Of a DNA stretch of 64,000 bases, positions 33,073 through 42,097 are shown one piece after another (positions within the stretch are counted from its first letter, which is position 1; every line of letters starts with the position of its first letter). Made by a program: the position numbers and the translations under genes. This DNA is from an uncultured Lachnospiraceae bacterium. GTDB lineage: Bacteria > Bacillota > Clostridia > Lachnospirales > Lachnospiraceae. Where the stretch lies: contig CADAOZ010000012.1 of assembly GCA_902789735.1 (NCBI GenBank), positions 1-64,000 of the forward strand. The letters are read 5' to 3'. Under the pieces are notes generated by a model. That model worked only from the letters and a program-made list of their open reading frames with translations, searched no databases and was not told where the DNA came from.

Positions 33073-34299
33073 TCATTTTTTCTCGACAGACTGCAGCTTC
33101 AAAGCGCGTACCTTATCCGGCAGGCCGAACAGGGTGATGAAGCCTTCCGCATCGTGGTGGTCATAGAGGTCACCGGTCTTGAAGGAGGCAAGATCCTCAT
33201 TATAGAGAGAATAAGGAGAGGTGGTGCCTGCCTTGATGATGTTACCCTTGTACAGACCGAATTTGACTTCGCCGGTCACGTATTTCTGGGTGGACTCGAT
33301 GAAAGCCTGCTCCGCTTCACGCAGAGGGGAGAACCACTTGCCTTCGTAAACAAGGCTGGCGAACTTGTGGCCGATCTCATCCTTCATTTCGTAGGTAGCA
33401 CGGTCCAGGATCAGCTCTTCCAGCTGCTGGTGGGCTTCCATCAGGATGGTGCCGCCGGGAGTCTCATAAACGCCCCTGGACTTCATGCCGACAACACGGT
33501 TCTCAACGATGTCAACGATGCCGATGCCGTTCTCGCCGCCCAGCTTGTTGAGCTTGCGGATGATGTTGGCAACGCTCATGGCTTCGCCGTTGAGGGTCTT
33601 GGGAACGCCCTGTTCGAAGGTCATGGTCACATAGGTGACTTCATCGGGAGCCTTCTGGGGTGTCACGCTCAGGACCAGCAGGTGGTCATAGTTGGGCATG
33701 AGGGCCGGATCTTCAAGCTCCAGACCTTCGTGGCTGATGTGCCAGAGGTTCCGGTCACGGCTGTAGCTGCTGTCAGCGGAGAAGGGCAGGTGGATGCCGT
33801 GCTGCTTGCAGTACTCGATCTCGGACTCACGGGAATCCAGTGTCCACTTGTCGTTCCTCCAGGCGGCGATGATCTTGAGATCGGGGGCCAGGGACTTGAT
33901 GCCCAGCTCGAAACGGATCTGGTCATTGCCCTTGCCGGTGGCGCCGTGGCAGATGGTGGTGGCGTTTTCCTTACGGGCGATCTCGACCAGCTTCTTGGCA
34001 ATCAGAGGACGAGCCATGGAGGTGCCCAGCAGGTATTTGTTCTCATAGACGGCGTGTGCCTGAACGCAGGGAACGATATATTCATCCGCGAATTCCTCGG
34101 TGACATCCAGGATGTACAGCTTGGAAGCGCCGCAGTATTTTGCTCTTTCTTCCAGACCGTCCAGCTCTTCTTCCTGACCGCAGTCGATGCAGACACAGAT
34201 GACTTCGTAGCCGAAGTTCTCTTTGAGCCAGGGGATGATCGCGGTTGTATCAAGGCCGCCGGAATAGGCAAGGATTACTTTTTCTTTTGTATCAGACAT
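33073..34299 (-). CDS. argG: Argininosuccinate synthase
   Basis: 408 aa, the standard bacterial length. The ATP-binding '[16 protein letters not shown]' is near residue 9, followed by '[15 protein letters not shown]' and '[14 protein letters not shown]', both diagnostic. It condenses citrulline and aspartate with ATP. The gene is transcribed leftward from a control region shared with the argJ-B-D operon. GGAGGTATATGAA precedes the ATG. argH and argF are not in the window. Confidence 0.96.
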   Translation of the reverse strand: MSDTKEKVILAYSGGLDTTAIIPWLKENFGYEVICVCIDCGQEEELDGLEERAKYCGASKLYILDVTEEFADEYIVPCVQAHAVYENKYLLGTSMARPLIAKKLVEIARKENATTICHGATGKGNDQIRFELGIKSLAPDLKIIAAWRNDKWTLDSRESEIEYCKQHGIHLPFSADSSYSRDRNLWHISHEGLELEDPALMPNYDHLLVLSVTPQKAPDEVTYVTMTFEQGVPKTLNGEAMSVANIIRKLNKLGGENGIGIVDIVENRVVGMKSRGVYETPGGTILMEAHQQLEELILDRATYEMKDEIGHKFASLVYEGKWFSPLREAEQAFIESTQKYVTGEVKFGLYKGNIIKAGTTSPYSLYNEDLASFKTGDLYDHHDAEGFITLFGLPDKVRALKLQSVEKK

Positions 34300-34512
34300 T
34301 TCATATACCTCCGTCTAATTGTATGATATTCTCTTTGCTGTTTCTGCTGCCGTACCGGAGCCGGTCCTGGATGGCCGTTCCGCTGTTCCTGCCCGGAAGT
34401 GCCGGGGGAGTATTCCCTGCTTGCAGCAGCAGGCAGCAGTATGACAGTAAAAAATAATTAAAAAGCGTTCTGATCCGGCGTCCGGCGGGCACCGCCGTTT
34501 GCCGATGTGCCT

Positions 34513-34541
34513 ACTATACAACAGGAAAAAATAAAATGCAA
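34513..34541 (-). promoter_or_regulatory. argG promoter
   Basis: Read on the minus strand: TTGCAT (34541-34536), 17 bases, TATAGT (34518-34513). The hexamers and spacing are identical to those of the plus-strand promoter 60-90 bp away. Confidence 0.75.
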
Positions 34542-34570
34542 GCATTATTTTGCATAAAGAACGCATAAAA

Positions 34571-34629
34571 AGTGAATAAAATCCAGTAAATAGTGAATAA
34601 AACTTGCATATCGTGAATAATTGTTGTAT
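34571..34629. promoter_or_regulatory. Probable ArgR (AhrC) operator, three phased ARG-box-like repeats
   Basis: GTGAATAA occurs at 34572, 34593 and 34613, spaced 21 and 20 bp, each followed by A/T-rich sequence; the second reads GTGAATAAAACTTGCAT. This resembles the Firmicutes ARG box (ATGAATAAAAATTCA-like). The spacing places all three on one helix face, and the third overlaps the plus-strand promoter. ArgR itself is not encoded in the window. Confidence 0.6.
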
Positions 34630-34632
34630 AGT
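34604..34632 (+). promoter_or_regulatory. Promoter of the GNAT-argJ-argB-argD operon
   Basis: TTGCAT (34604-34609), 17 bases, TATAGT (34627-34632). It overlaps two of the GTGAATAA repeats. Confidence 0.75.
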
Positions 34633-34815
34633 AATGCCCACAGACAATTTGGCGGGCTCCTGCGGAGACGGTTCCCTTATAATAGGAAAAGCTTTCTCAA
34701 AGGTTTTTTTCTATTGCAAACCGATTCCGAAGAGTATAATATGCAAGTGTTACGCAAAAATAAGTCAATAATAAGTCAATGACAGAAAGGCTGCCGGAGG
34801 CAGTCAGAGGAGAAC

Positions 34816-35286
34816 ATGCGGCAGGACGAGATCATCATCAGGGCTATGGAAATCGAAGATTATGACCAGGTCAGGAGCTTATGGATGACCATCCGCGGCT
34901 TCGGCATCCGAAGTATCGACGATTCCAGAGAAGAGATTGCCAGGTTTTTAAAAAGGAATCCGACCACCAGCGTGGTGGCGGAAAAGGATGGCAGGGTCAT
35001 AGGCGCCATTCTCTGCGGCAGTGACGGACGGCAGGGGTATTTCTACCATGTATGTGTCGCCAAGGCGCTGCGGAGGCGGGGCATCGGCCGGGATATGGTC
35101 ATTTACTGCATGAATGCCCTCCGGGCCCAGCGGATCAATAAGGTCGCCCTGATCGCCTTTACCAAAAACGACGCGGGCAACGCTTTCTGGAGACAGATCG
35201 GCTGGAAACATCGTCAGGATCTGAATTACTACGATTTCGTATTGAATGAAGAAAATATAACCAGATTTATTGAAAGTGAGAGTTAA
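34816..35286 (+). CDS. GNAT-family N-acetyltransferase in the arginine operon
   Basis: 156 aa. The acetyl-CoA loop reads 'VAKALRRRGIGRDMV' (Arg/Gln-x-x-Gly-x-Gly type), and 'NDAGNAFWRQIGWKHR' is the usual C-terminal GNAT block. It starts the operon and ends 3 bases before argJ, so it is translated with the arginine genes. A role as N-acetylglutamate synthase is possible, but it lacks the kinase-like domain of ArgA, and ArgJ already supplies acetyl groups. Other amino-acid or protein substrates are equally possible. AGAGGAGAAC precedes the ATG. Confidence 0.85.
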   Translation: MRQDEIIIRAMEIEDYDQVRSLWMTIRGFGIRSIDDSREEIARFLKRNPTTSVVAEKDGRVIGAILCGSDGRQGYFYHVCVAKALRRRGIGRDMVIYCMNALRAQRINKVALIAFTKNDAGNAFWRQIGWKHRQDLNYYDFVLNEENITRFIESES

Positions 35287-35289
35287 GAT

Positions 35290-36513
35290 ATGAAAAAGAC
35301 AGAGGGCGGCGTAACCGCGGCAAAGGGATTTGAAGCCGCTTCGGCAGCAGCCGGAATAAAATATAAGGAAAGAACAGATATGGCGCTGGTCTACAGCGCT
35401 CTTCCCTGCACAGTGGCAGGCACCTTTACGACCAACGTCGTCAAAGCGGCGCCGGTCATCTGGGACAGGGACATTGTCCGCAAAGGCAATCCGGTCCACG
35501 CGGTCATCGTCAATTCCGGTATCGCCAACGCCTGTACCGGCCAGGAAGGCCTGGATTACTGCAGACAGACAGCTGCTAAAGCGGCAGAGGTCCTGCAGAT
35601 TCCGGAGGATTCCGTACTGGTCGGATCCACCGGCGTCATCGGCATGCAGCTGCCCATCGACAGGATCTGCAGCGGCATCGACATGCTGGCAGCAGCTAAG
35701 AGCAGCAGTCTGGAAGCCGGAACTGCGGCAGCCAAAGCCATCATGACCACAGATACCGTCAAAAAGGAGCTGGCTTATACCGCTCAGATTGGCGGCGTGA
35801 CTGTCACAGTAGGCGGCATGGCCAAGGGATCCGGCATGATCCATCCCAACATGTGCACCATGCTCAGCTATGTGACAACAGACCTTGCCATTGCGAAGGA
35901 CCTGCTGCAGAAGGCCGTCAGCAAGGCAGTCAACGACAGCTTCAACATGATCTCCGTAGACGGAGATACTTCCACCAATGATACCTTCCTGGTCCTGGCC
36001 AACGGCGCGTCCGGCAATGCCCCGATCACGGAAGAGGGCGCGGACTATCAGGCGTTTGAAGAGATTCTGATGCAGGTCTGTAAAGAGCTGGCCATGAACA
36101 TGGCGGCGGACGGCGAAGGCGCCACCCACCTGATCGAATCCCATGTCATAAACGCGGATACGGAAGCCAACGCCAGGATCCTGGCCAAATCCGTCATTAC
36201 CTCCAGTCTCACCAAGGCGGCTGTCTACGGCCATGATGCCAACTGGGGACGTATCCTCTGCGCGCTGGGTTATTCCGGTGCGGAATTTGACCCGGACCAT
36301 GTCGACCTCTATTTCTCGGACGGCAGCAAAAAGCTCCTGATCTTTACCAACGGAGCGGCGGCGGACTACAGTGAAGAGGAAGCGACTGAAATCCTGAAAA
36401 AGGAGAAGGTCCAGATTATCTCCGATATGCATATGGGCGAAGCGGAAGCGGTTGCCTGGGGATGTGATCTGACCCATGATTATGTAAGCATCAACGCGGA
36501 CTACAGATCTTGA
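35290..36513 (+). CDS. argJ: Glutamate N-acetyltransferase / amino-acid acetyltransferase
   Basis: 407 aa. The self-cleavage site is visible as 'GSGMIHPNMCTML', with nucleophile Thr190 after Cys189 (most ArgJ have Ala or Cys there). Cleavage gives alpha and beta chains. 'VNSGIANACTGQEG' and 'ANWGRILCALGYSG' are typical. It transfers acetyl from N-acetylornithine to glutamate, and bifunctional forms also use acetyl-CoA. The stop codon sits inside a perfect inverted repeat. Confidence 0.95.
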   Translation: MKKTEGGVTAAKGFEAASAAAGIKYKERTDMALVYSALPCTVAGTFTTNVVKAAPVIWDRDIVRKGNPVHAVIVNSGIANACTGQEGLDYCRQTAAKAAEVLQIPEDSVLVGSTGVIGMQLPIDRICSGIDMLAAAKSSSLEAGTAAAKAIMTTDTVKKELAYTAQIGGVTVTVGGMAKGSGMIHPNMCTMLSYVTTDLAIAKDLLQKAVSKAVNDSFNMISVDGDTSTNDTFLVLANGASGNAPITEEGADYQAFEEILMQVCKELAMNMAADGEGATHLIESHVINADTEANARILAKSVITSSLTKAAVYGHDANWGRILCALGYSGAEFDPDHVDLYFSDGSKKLLIFTNGAAADYSEEEATEILKKEKVQIISDMHMGEAEAVAWGCDLTHDYVSINADYRS

Positions 36514-36541
36514 CGATTGTCTGACGACAATCGTCAAGATC
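36506..36541 (+). other. Perfect 16-bp hairpin that contains the argJ stop codon
   Basis: GATCTTGACGATTGTC (36506-36521) and GACAATCGTCAAGATC (36526-36541) pair without mismatch around TGAC. The TGA stop at 36511-36513 is in the 5' arm. A second, slightly imperfect hairpin (TTGAAG..CTTCAA, 36543-36570) follows. No T-run is present, so readthrough into argB is expected. Confidence 0.8.
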
Positions 36542-36613
36542 GTTGAAGCCTGACAGGGGTCAGTCTTCAAAACATATGAGGATAGACAGAAGTCAGCAGA
36601 GAAAGGAACATAA

Positions 36614-37522
36614 ATGGAACCCTATTTAAATAAAGAACAGAGTGAAGCCCAGAGGAAGGCGGAGGTGCTGATCGAGGCCCTTCCCTATATACAGACATTC
36701 AACCGTAAGATCATCGTGGTCAAATACGGCGGCAGCGCCATGAACGATGAAGAGCTGCAGCGCAGTGTCATCCGTGACGTGACCCTGCTCAAGCTGGTCG
36801 GTTTCAAGCCCATCATCGTCCACGGCGGCGGCAAGGCCATCAGCAGCTGGGTCAAAAAGACCGGCAAGGAAGCGCAGTTCATCAATGGCCTGCGCGTGAC
36901 CGACGCGGAGACCATGGAGATCGCCGAAATGGTCCTGGGCAAAGTCAGCAAAGACCTGGTCACCATGGTCTCAGAGCTGGGCGTCCGCGCCGTCGGTATC
37001 AGCGGCAAGGACGGCGGTATGCTGAAGGTGCAGAAGAAGCTGCCAGACGGCCAGGATATCGGCTTTGTAGGAGAAGTTACAGAAGTAGATCCCAAGGTCC
37101 TCTATGACGCCCTGGAAAATGACTACCTGCCCATCGTGGCCCCTATCGGCATGGATGAGAACTATCAGACCTACAACATCAACGCGGACGAGGCGGCTTC
37201 CGCCATTGCCCGGGCAGTTGGCGCCGACAAGCTGGTCTATCTGACGGATATCGCGGGACTCTATAAGGATATCAAGGATCCCTCCACTTTTATCTCCAGG
37301 ATCAACGTGACAGCAGCAGAAGAACTGATCAACAAAGGCTATATCGGCGGCGGCATGCTGCCCAAGCTGACCAACTGCACGGACGCGGTCCGGGGCGGCG
37401 TCCACAGAGTCCATATCCTGGACGGCCGGATTCCCCACGCGATCCTGCTGGAGATCTTTACCAACCGGGGCATCGGTACTGTATTTTATGAAACAGATGA
37501 CTTTATTCTGAGAGAAGACTGA
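36614..37522 (+). CDS. argB: Acetylglutamate kinase
   Basis: 302 aa. '[17 protein letters not shown]' (about 33-49), '[16 protein letters not shown]' and '[20 protein letters not shown]' are the amino-acid kinase motifs of ArgB. The N-terminal helix ('[20 protein letters not shown]') matches arginine-sensitive, hexameric forms, so feedback inhibition by arginine is likely. GAGAAAGGAAC precedes ATG 36614. It is third in the operon. Confidence 0.96.
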   Translation: MEPYLNKEQSEAQRKAEVLIEALPYIQTFNRKIIVVKYGGSAMNDEELQRSVIRDVTLLKLVGFKPIIVHGGGKAISSWVKKTGKEAQFINGLRVTDAETMEIAEMVLGKVSKDLVTMVSELGVRAVGISGKDGGMLKVQKKLPDGQDIGFVGEVTEVDPKVLYDALENDYLPIVAPIGMDENYQTYNINADEAASAIARAVGADKLVYLTDIAGLYKDIKDPSTFISRINVTAAEELINKGYIGGGMLPKLTNCTDAVRGGVHRVHILDGRIPHAILLEIFTNRGIGTVFYETDDFILRED

Positions 37523-37548
37523 CGGGAGAAGAGGGGAGAAAAGAAGCC

Positions 37549-38757
37549 ATGGCACAGGATAAAATGAAAGCAATCATCGACCAGGCGGAGCAGGACCTGC
37601 TCCATACTTATAACCGCTACCAGATCGTACTGGACAGGGGCGAGGGCTCTTATCTGTATGATGTCAACGGGAAAAAATACCTGGACTTCATGGCGGGTAT
37701 CGCGGTATTCGCTTTTGGCTACAAACATAAGAAATTCAATGACGCGGTCAAAGCCCAGCTGGACAAGATCGTCCATACCTCCAACTATTTCTATAACGAG
37801 CCTTCGGCACGCGCGGCCCACAGGATCAAGGAGATTTCCGGTATGGACAGGGTCTTCTTTACCAACAGCGGCGCGGAAGCGGTAGAAGGCGCCCTGAAGG
37901 CGGCCATTAAATATGCCTACCTCAAGGACGGCAGGACCGACCACCAGATCATTGCCATGGAGCATTCTTTCCACGGACGTACCTACGGCGCCCTTTCCGT
38001 TACCGGCAACGCCCATTACAGGGAGCCCTTCGGTGCCATGCCCTGTGAAGTCCAGTTTGCAGACATCAACGATACGGACAGCGTAAAGGCCCTGCTCAAT
38101 GACAGGACTGCTGCCATTATCGTGGAGCCTGTCCAGGGCGAAGGCGGCCTGATTCCCGCGGAGGAATCCTTCCTGCGTGACCTCAGGGCCATCTGCGATG
38201 AGAAGGACATCCTGCTGATTTTTGACGAGATCCAGTGCGGTATGGGCCGTACAGGCAGCATGTTCGCATGGCAGAAATTCGGGATCAAACCCGACATCAT
38301 GACAACAGCCAAGGCCCTTGGCTGCGGTATTCCCGTAGGCGCCTTCCTGATGACCGAAAAGGTCGGGACCCATTCCCTTGTAGCAGGCGATCATGGCACC
38401 ACCTACGGCGGCAACCCTCTTGCGGCGGCAGCCATCAACGCGGTCCTGGACATCTACGAAGAAGACCATATCGTTGACAACGTCAATGCAGTGGCTCCCT
38501 ATCTGACAGAGAAACTGGAAGCCCTGGCAGCCAAATACAGCTGCATTACGGAGCGCAGGGGCAGAGGCCTGATGCAGGGCCTGGTCTTTGACAGGCCGGT
38601 GGGCCCCATCATCCTGGAAGCCATGGACAACGGCCTGATCCTGATCAACGCGGGCGCCCAGATCATCCGTTTTGTTCCTCCGCTGAATATCAGCCGGGAC
38701 CAGATCGATGAGATGGCAGCCATTCTGGACGCTGCCATCAGCAAGGTAACAGCCTGA
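37549..38757 (+). CDS. argD: Acetylornithine aminotransferase
   Basis: 402 aa class III aminotransferase. 'FFTNSGAEAVEGALK' binds PLP phosphate. 'LLIFDEIQCGMGRTG' gives the Asp that contacts the PLP nitrogen. The Schiff-base lysine is in 'IMTTAKALGCGIPVGA'. It converts N-acetylglutamate semialdehyde to N-acetylornithine. Its place after argB supports ArgD over a general ornithine or GABA aminotransferase. argC, which makes its substrate, is not in the window. Confidence 0.95.
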   Translation: MAQDKMKAIIDQAEQDLLHTYNRYQIVLDRGEGSYLYDVNGKKYLDFMAGIAVFAFGYKHKKFNDAVKAQLDKIVHTSNYFYNEPSARAAHRIKEISGMDRVFFTNSGAEAVEGALKAAIKYAYLKDGRTDHQIIAMEHSFHGRTYGALSVTGNAHYREPFGAMPCEVQFADINDTDSVKALLNDRTAAIIVEPVQGEGGLIPAEESFLRDLRAICDEKDILLIFDEIQCGMGRTGSMFAWQKFGIKPDIMTTAKALGCGIPVGAFLMTEKVGTHSLVAGDHGTTYGGNPLAAAAINAVLDIYEEDHIVDNVNAVAPYLTEKLEALAAKYSCITERRGRGLMQGLVFDRPVGPIILEAMDNGLILINAGAQIIRFVPPLNISRDQIDEMAAILDAAISKVTA

Positions 38758-38819
38758 GACACGGCTTATTTCTGAAAAATAAGCAGCCGCCAAAAGCGGC
38801 AAATACGCCTAAACTGTAG

Positions 38820-38856
38820 CAGCCGGACGTATGAACCAGATACGTCCGGCTGTTTC
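38820..38856 (+). terminator. Terminator of the arginine operon
   Basis: CAGCCGGACGTAT (38820-38832) pairs perfectly with ATACGTCCGGCTG (38840-38852), followed by TTTCG. The T-run is short but the stem is strong. Confidence 0.75.
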
Positions 38857-38865
38857 GTAATACTA

Positions 38866-38894
38866 TTGTAATAATTTGAAAATTCAGATAGAAT
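38866..38894 (+). promoter_or_regulatory. Promoter of the comEA-like / two-component operon
   Basis: TTGTAA (38866-38871), 17 bases, TAGAAT (38889-38894). Confidence 0.65.
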
Positions 38895-38955
38895 GAAGAA
38901 TACACGGTGGGGTCCTGTTTCTTTCGGCCGGTAAAGGCCGGGGAAGGAGAGAACC

Positions 38956-39825
38956 GTGAAAAAACAGCATACTTTTTCCGCAATGATCAGGGCGGCAGCT
39001 GCGGCAGTGCTTCTGTCCGCAGTCATGATAACTGGCCTTACAGGCTGCGCGAAAGAACAGGGTCTGGAGCTGACAGAGCTTACGGACACAGGAGGAAGCT
39101 CCGGTGAAAACGGTGGAGATCCCGAAGGGAATGACGGGGATGCCGTCAGCCGCAGTCAGGATCCGGAAACGGGTCTGCAGGGGTCCGGGAGTGACCAGGG
39201 ATCCGACAGTACCGGGACACCCGGAGAAGCGCCGGCGGATGGAATAAACGGCAGGGAACCGGAACAGATTTATGTGTTTGTCTGTGGTGCCGTTGTGCAG
39301 GAAGGCGTCTATGAACTGCCGGCAGGCTCCAGGGTCTACCAGGCCGTGGAAGCGGCGGGCGGTTACGCGTCGAATGCGGATACATCCTATATCAATCAGG
39401 CAGATCCGGTCACGGATGCCCAGAAACTGGAAATCCCGACCGTGGAAGAAGCAAAGAAACTGAGAGAAGAAGCGGCGCTGGCCGCGGAGAACCGCCAGGC
39501 GGAAACGGACGCGGAGTCGGGCGCAGGACCGGACGGCGCAGCCTCCGGACAGGTGAATCCTGGAGCCGGCCAGGCGAATAATGGTGCCGGACAGATGAAC
39601 AAAGGTGCCGGTCAGGCAGACGACGCTGCCGGCAGGCTGATCAATATTAATACAGCAGACGAAGCGACCCTGCAGACCCTGCCGGGGATCGGGGCGGCCA
39701 AAGCCGCGTCTATCGTACGCTACAGGGAGGCCAACGGAGGCTTTTCCTCGATCGAGGAGATCAAAAAGGTCTCGGGCATCGGGGACATTACCTATGAGAA
39801 CATCAAGGGCTGCATTACCGTCTGA
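38956..39825 (+). CDS. ComEA-like helix-hairpin-helix lipoprotein
   Basis: 289 aa starting with GTG after AAGGAGA. The signal peptide ends in LTGC (Cys31), so it should be a lipoprotein; classical ComEA has a plain transmembrane anchor. After a Gly/Ser-rich stretch comes an SLBB domain (about 103-160), a linker with GAGQ-type repeats (198-222) and a ComEA HhH pair (228-289: 'ININTADEATLQTLPGIG', 'EEIKKVSGIGDITYENIK'). ComEA binds incoming DNA outside the membrane and passes it to ComEC, encoded at 45177. It heads a transcript with a two-component system. Confidence 0.9.
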   Translation: MKKQHTFSAMIRAAAAAVLLSAVMITGLTGCAKEQGLELTELTDTGGSSGENGGDPEGNDGDAVSRSQDPETGLQGSGSDQGSDSTGTPGEAPADGINGREPEQIYVFVCGAVVQEGVYELPAGSRVYQAVEAAGGYASNADTSYINQADPVTDAQKLEIPTVEEAKKLREEAALAAENRQAETDAESGAGPDGAASGQVNPGAGQANNGAGQMNKGAGQADDAAGRLININTADEATLQTLPGIGAAKAASIVRYREANGGFSSIEEIKKVSGIGDITYENIKGCITV

Positions 39826-39864
39826 TTTTCCACAATGAAAGCAACAACAGGAGGAAATATATAA

Positions 39865-40563
39865 ATGGCTTTGAAAGCATTGGTCGTAGATGACGAAAAG
39901 CTGATAGTAAAGGGACTGCGCTTCAGTCTTATGCAGGATGATTACGAGGTGGACTGCGCCTACGACGGCGAAGAAGCCCTGGAAATGGCCAGAAACGGTC
40001 AGTATGATATTATCCTGCTGGATGTCATGCTGCCCAGGCTGACCGGCCTGGAGGTACTGCAGCAGATCCGGGAATTTTCCCAGGTGCCGGTCATTATGCT
40101 GACCGCCAAAGGGGAAGATATGGACAAGATCATGGGCCTGGACTATGGTGCGGATGATTATATCACCAAGCCCTTCAATGTCCTGGAAGTCAAGGCCAGG
40201 ATCAAAGCGATCCTCCGGCGGACCTCTGTCCGGAAAAAACAGTCCGAGGACCAGTCCGTCATCAGCAGCGGTGACCTGACCATGGACCGGGAGAACCGGC
40301 GGGTCACGGTATCCGGCCGGGAGATCAATCTGACCTCCAAAGAATTCGAACTGCTGGAGCTTCTGGCCACCAATCCCGGCAAGGTCTACGGCAGAACCAA
40401 GCTGCTGGAAACCGTCTGGGGCCGGGATTATCCCGGAGATGTCCGTACCGTAGACGTACATATCCGAAGGCTTCGCGAGAAGATCGAACCCAACCCCTCG
40501 GAGCCCAGATATGTACAGACCAAATGGGGAGTAGGGTATTATTTCAGACAAAATGAAAAATGA
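39865..40563 (+). CDS. OmpR/PhoB-family response regulator
   Basis: 232 aa. In the receiver domain the acidic pair is Asp9-Asp10, the phosphorylation site Asp53 ('IILLDVMLPRLTG') and the conserved Lys101 ('YITKPFN'). In the C-terminal winged helix, 'LTSKEFELLELLATNPGKVY' and 'VRTVDVHIRRLREKIE' are the OmpR signature. The gene overlaps the histidine kinase gene by 11 bp and follows the ComEA-like gene by 39 bp. GGAGG stands before ATG 39865. Targets are unknown. Confidence 0.94.
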   Translation: MALKALVVDDEKLIVKGLRFSLMQDDYEVDCAYDGEEALEMARNGQYDIILLDVMLPRLTGLEVLQQIREFSQVPVIMLTAKGEDMDKIMGLDYGADDYITKPFNVLEVKARIKAILRRTSVRKKQSEDQSVISSGDLTMDRENRRVTVSGREINLTSKEFELLELLATNPGKVYGRTKLLETVWGRDYPGDVRTVDVHIRRLREKIEPNPSEPRYVQTKWGVGYYFRQNEK

Positions 40564-42097
40564 TCGTACTGATAAGGGGCGCCGCCTCGAATTCCTGAGC
40601 AGTATCAGGACAAGAATATTTCTGGTCTCTCTGGTAATCGGGCTGGCGCCCTGCCTTTTTCTGCAGAGAGGAATCCTGGAGAACTATGAACGGAGAGCGG
40701 TCGGCGTTCAGACCGGCCAGGCCCAGACCCAGCTCAGGGCCATCGCCAACCACCTGATCCTTTCCGACTATATGAACGATTCCCAGTCCGACCTGATCGA
40801 CGCGGAGCTGGCGGAATTCTCATCGATTTATGACGGCCGGCTGCTGGTCATTGACAGCAGCCTCAATATCATCAAGGATACCTATTCCGTTTCGGACGGC
40901 AGGGTCATCATTTCCGAGCTGGTCACAGACTGCCTGCGGACCAGCACCACAAAGGTCTCCAACTATCAGAGCGGCGACAGTTATATCCTGATCGCCATGC
41001 CCATCACAGAGACCCTGTCCCTGGAGAGCGGGGACCATTCAGGTGAGCCCCAGCCGACGGAGTCGGGGGCTTCCCAGGGCGTACTGCTGGCCAGTGTATC
41101 TACGGAGAATATCCTGACGACCCTGGCCCTGCTCACCCGGTCAGCCCTGCTGATGGAGCTGATCATTGTGGTCATCATCATTGTGCTGTCCTTTATATTC
41201 TCGATTGTCCTTGTTACGCCATTCGAAAAACTGTCCCAGTCCATCGCCAAAGTCAGGGCCGGTTTTTCCAGCAAGCCTGTTTCGGCGCCGGAATATCTTG
41301 AGACCCGGCATATAGCGGAGGCCTTCAATGTAGTTCTGGGCAGAATGAACGCCCTGGACGCTTCCCGGCAGGAATTCGTTTCCAACGTTTCCCATGAGCT
41401 GAAGACGCCCATGGCCTCCATGAAGGTCCTGGCGGATGTCCTCATGTCCCAGGAGCATGCCCCGGAGGAAATGTACAGGGAATTCCTGCAGGATATCTGT
41501 CATGAGATCGACAGGGAAAACAACATCATCCAGGAACTGCTGACCCTGGTCCGCATGGACCGGACGGATATCGCCCTGAAGGTGGAGCCTGTCAATATCA
41601 ATGACGCTGCGGAGCAGGTCATGAAATGGGTCAGGCCCATAGCGGATGAAAATGATATTCAGCTGGCCCTGGAACACAAGGCCCAGGTCATCGCGGAAGT
41701 GGATGAGACCAGGCTGAATATGATCATGACCAACCTGGTGGAGAACGCGGTCAAATACAACCGGAAATTCGGCAAGGTCACGATGACCATCGACAAGGAC
41801 AATCAGAACTTTTTCATTACGGTCGAAGACACCGGGATCGGCATGGCCGAAGCGGAACTGGATAAGATCTATGAGCGGTTCTACCGGGTGGATAAATCCA
41901 GATCCAGGGAAATCGGCGGAACAGGCCTTGGCCTGTCCATTACAAGAAGCGCCATCCTGCTGCATCACGGCAAGATCGATGTGACCAGTGTGGAAGGAGA
42001 AGGGACGACCTTTACGGTCACGATTCCGCTGATTTATGAACCGGAACCTGAAATGACGGGACTGGAGCAGAGAAAAGGAGGGAACGGCAATGAGTGA
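40553..42097 (+). CDS. Membrane sensor histidine kinase
   Basis: 514 aa. TM1 is at about 21-38, an extracellular sensor at 39-197, TM2 at about 199-222, HAMP at 223-275, and the phosphoacceptor His281 is in 'FVSNVSHELKTPMASMK'. The ATPase domain has 'NLVENAVKYN' (N box), 'DTGIGM' (G1) and 'GTGLGLS' (G2). It partners the preceding regulator. The next gene overlaps it by 8 bp and encodes a GerMN lipoprotein, an order like mtrA-mtrB-lpqB in actinobacteria, so the lipoprotein may act on the sensor domain. Confidence 0.93.
   Translation: MKNDRTDKGRRLEFLSSIRTRIFLVSLVIGLAPCLFLQRGILENYERRAVGVQTGQAQTQLRAIANHLILSDYMNDSQSDLIDAELAEFSSIYDGRLLVIDSSLNIIKDTYSVSDGRVIISELVTDCLRTSTTKVSNYQSGDSYILIAMPITETLSLESGDHSGEPQPTESGASQGVLLASVSTENILTTLALLTRSALLMELIIVVIIIVLSFIFSIVLVTPFEKLSQSIAKVRAGFSSKPVSAPEYLETRHIAEAFNVVLGRMNALDASRQEFVSNVSHELKTPMASMKVLADVLMSQEHAPEEMYREFLQDICHEIDRENNIIQELLTLVRMDRTDIALKVEPVNINDAAEQVMKWVRPIADENDIQLALEHKAQVIAEVDETRLNMIMTNLVENAVKYNRKFGKVTMTIDKDNQNFFITVEDTGIGMAEAELDKIYERFYRVDKSRSREIGGTGLGLSITRSAILLHHGKIDVTSVEGEGTTFTVTIPLIYEPEPEMTGLEQRKGGNGNE

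Larger units (their letters stand above)
34300..34815. other. Divergent arginine control region
   Basis: This 516-bp gene-free stretch between argG and the GNAT-argJ operon holds two matching promoters, three GTGAATAA repeats and long untranslated leaders (about 210 bases for argG and 175 for the other). A further A/T-rich segment (34730-34790) with repeated AATAAGTCAAT may be a weaker site. Confidence 0.6.
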
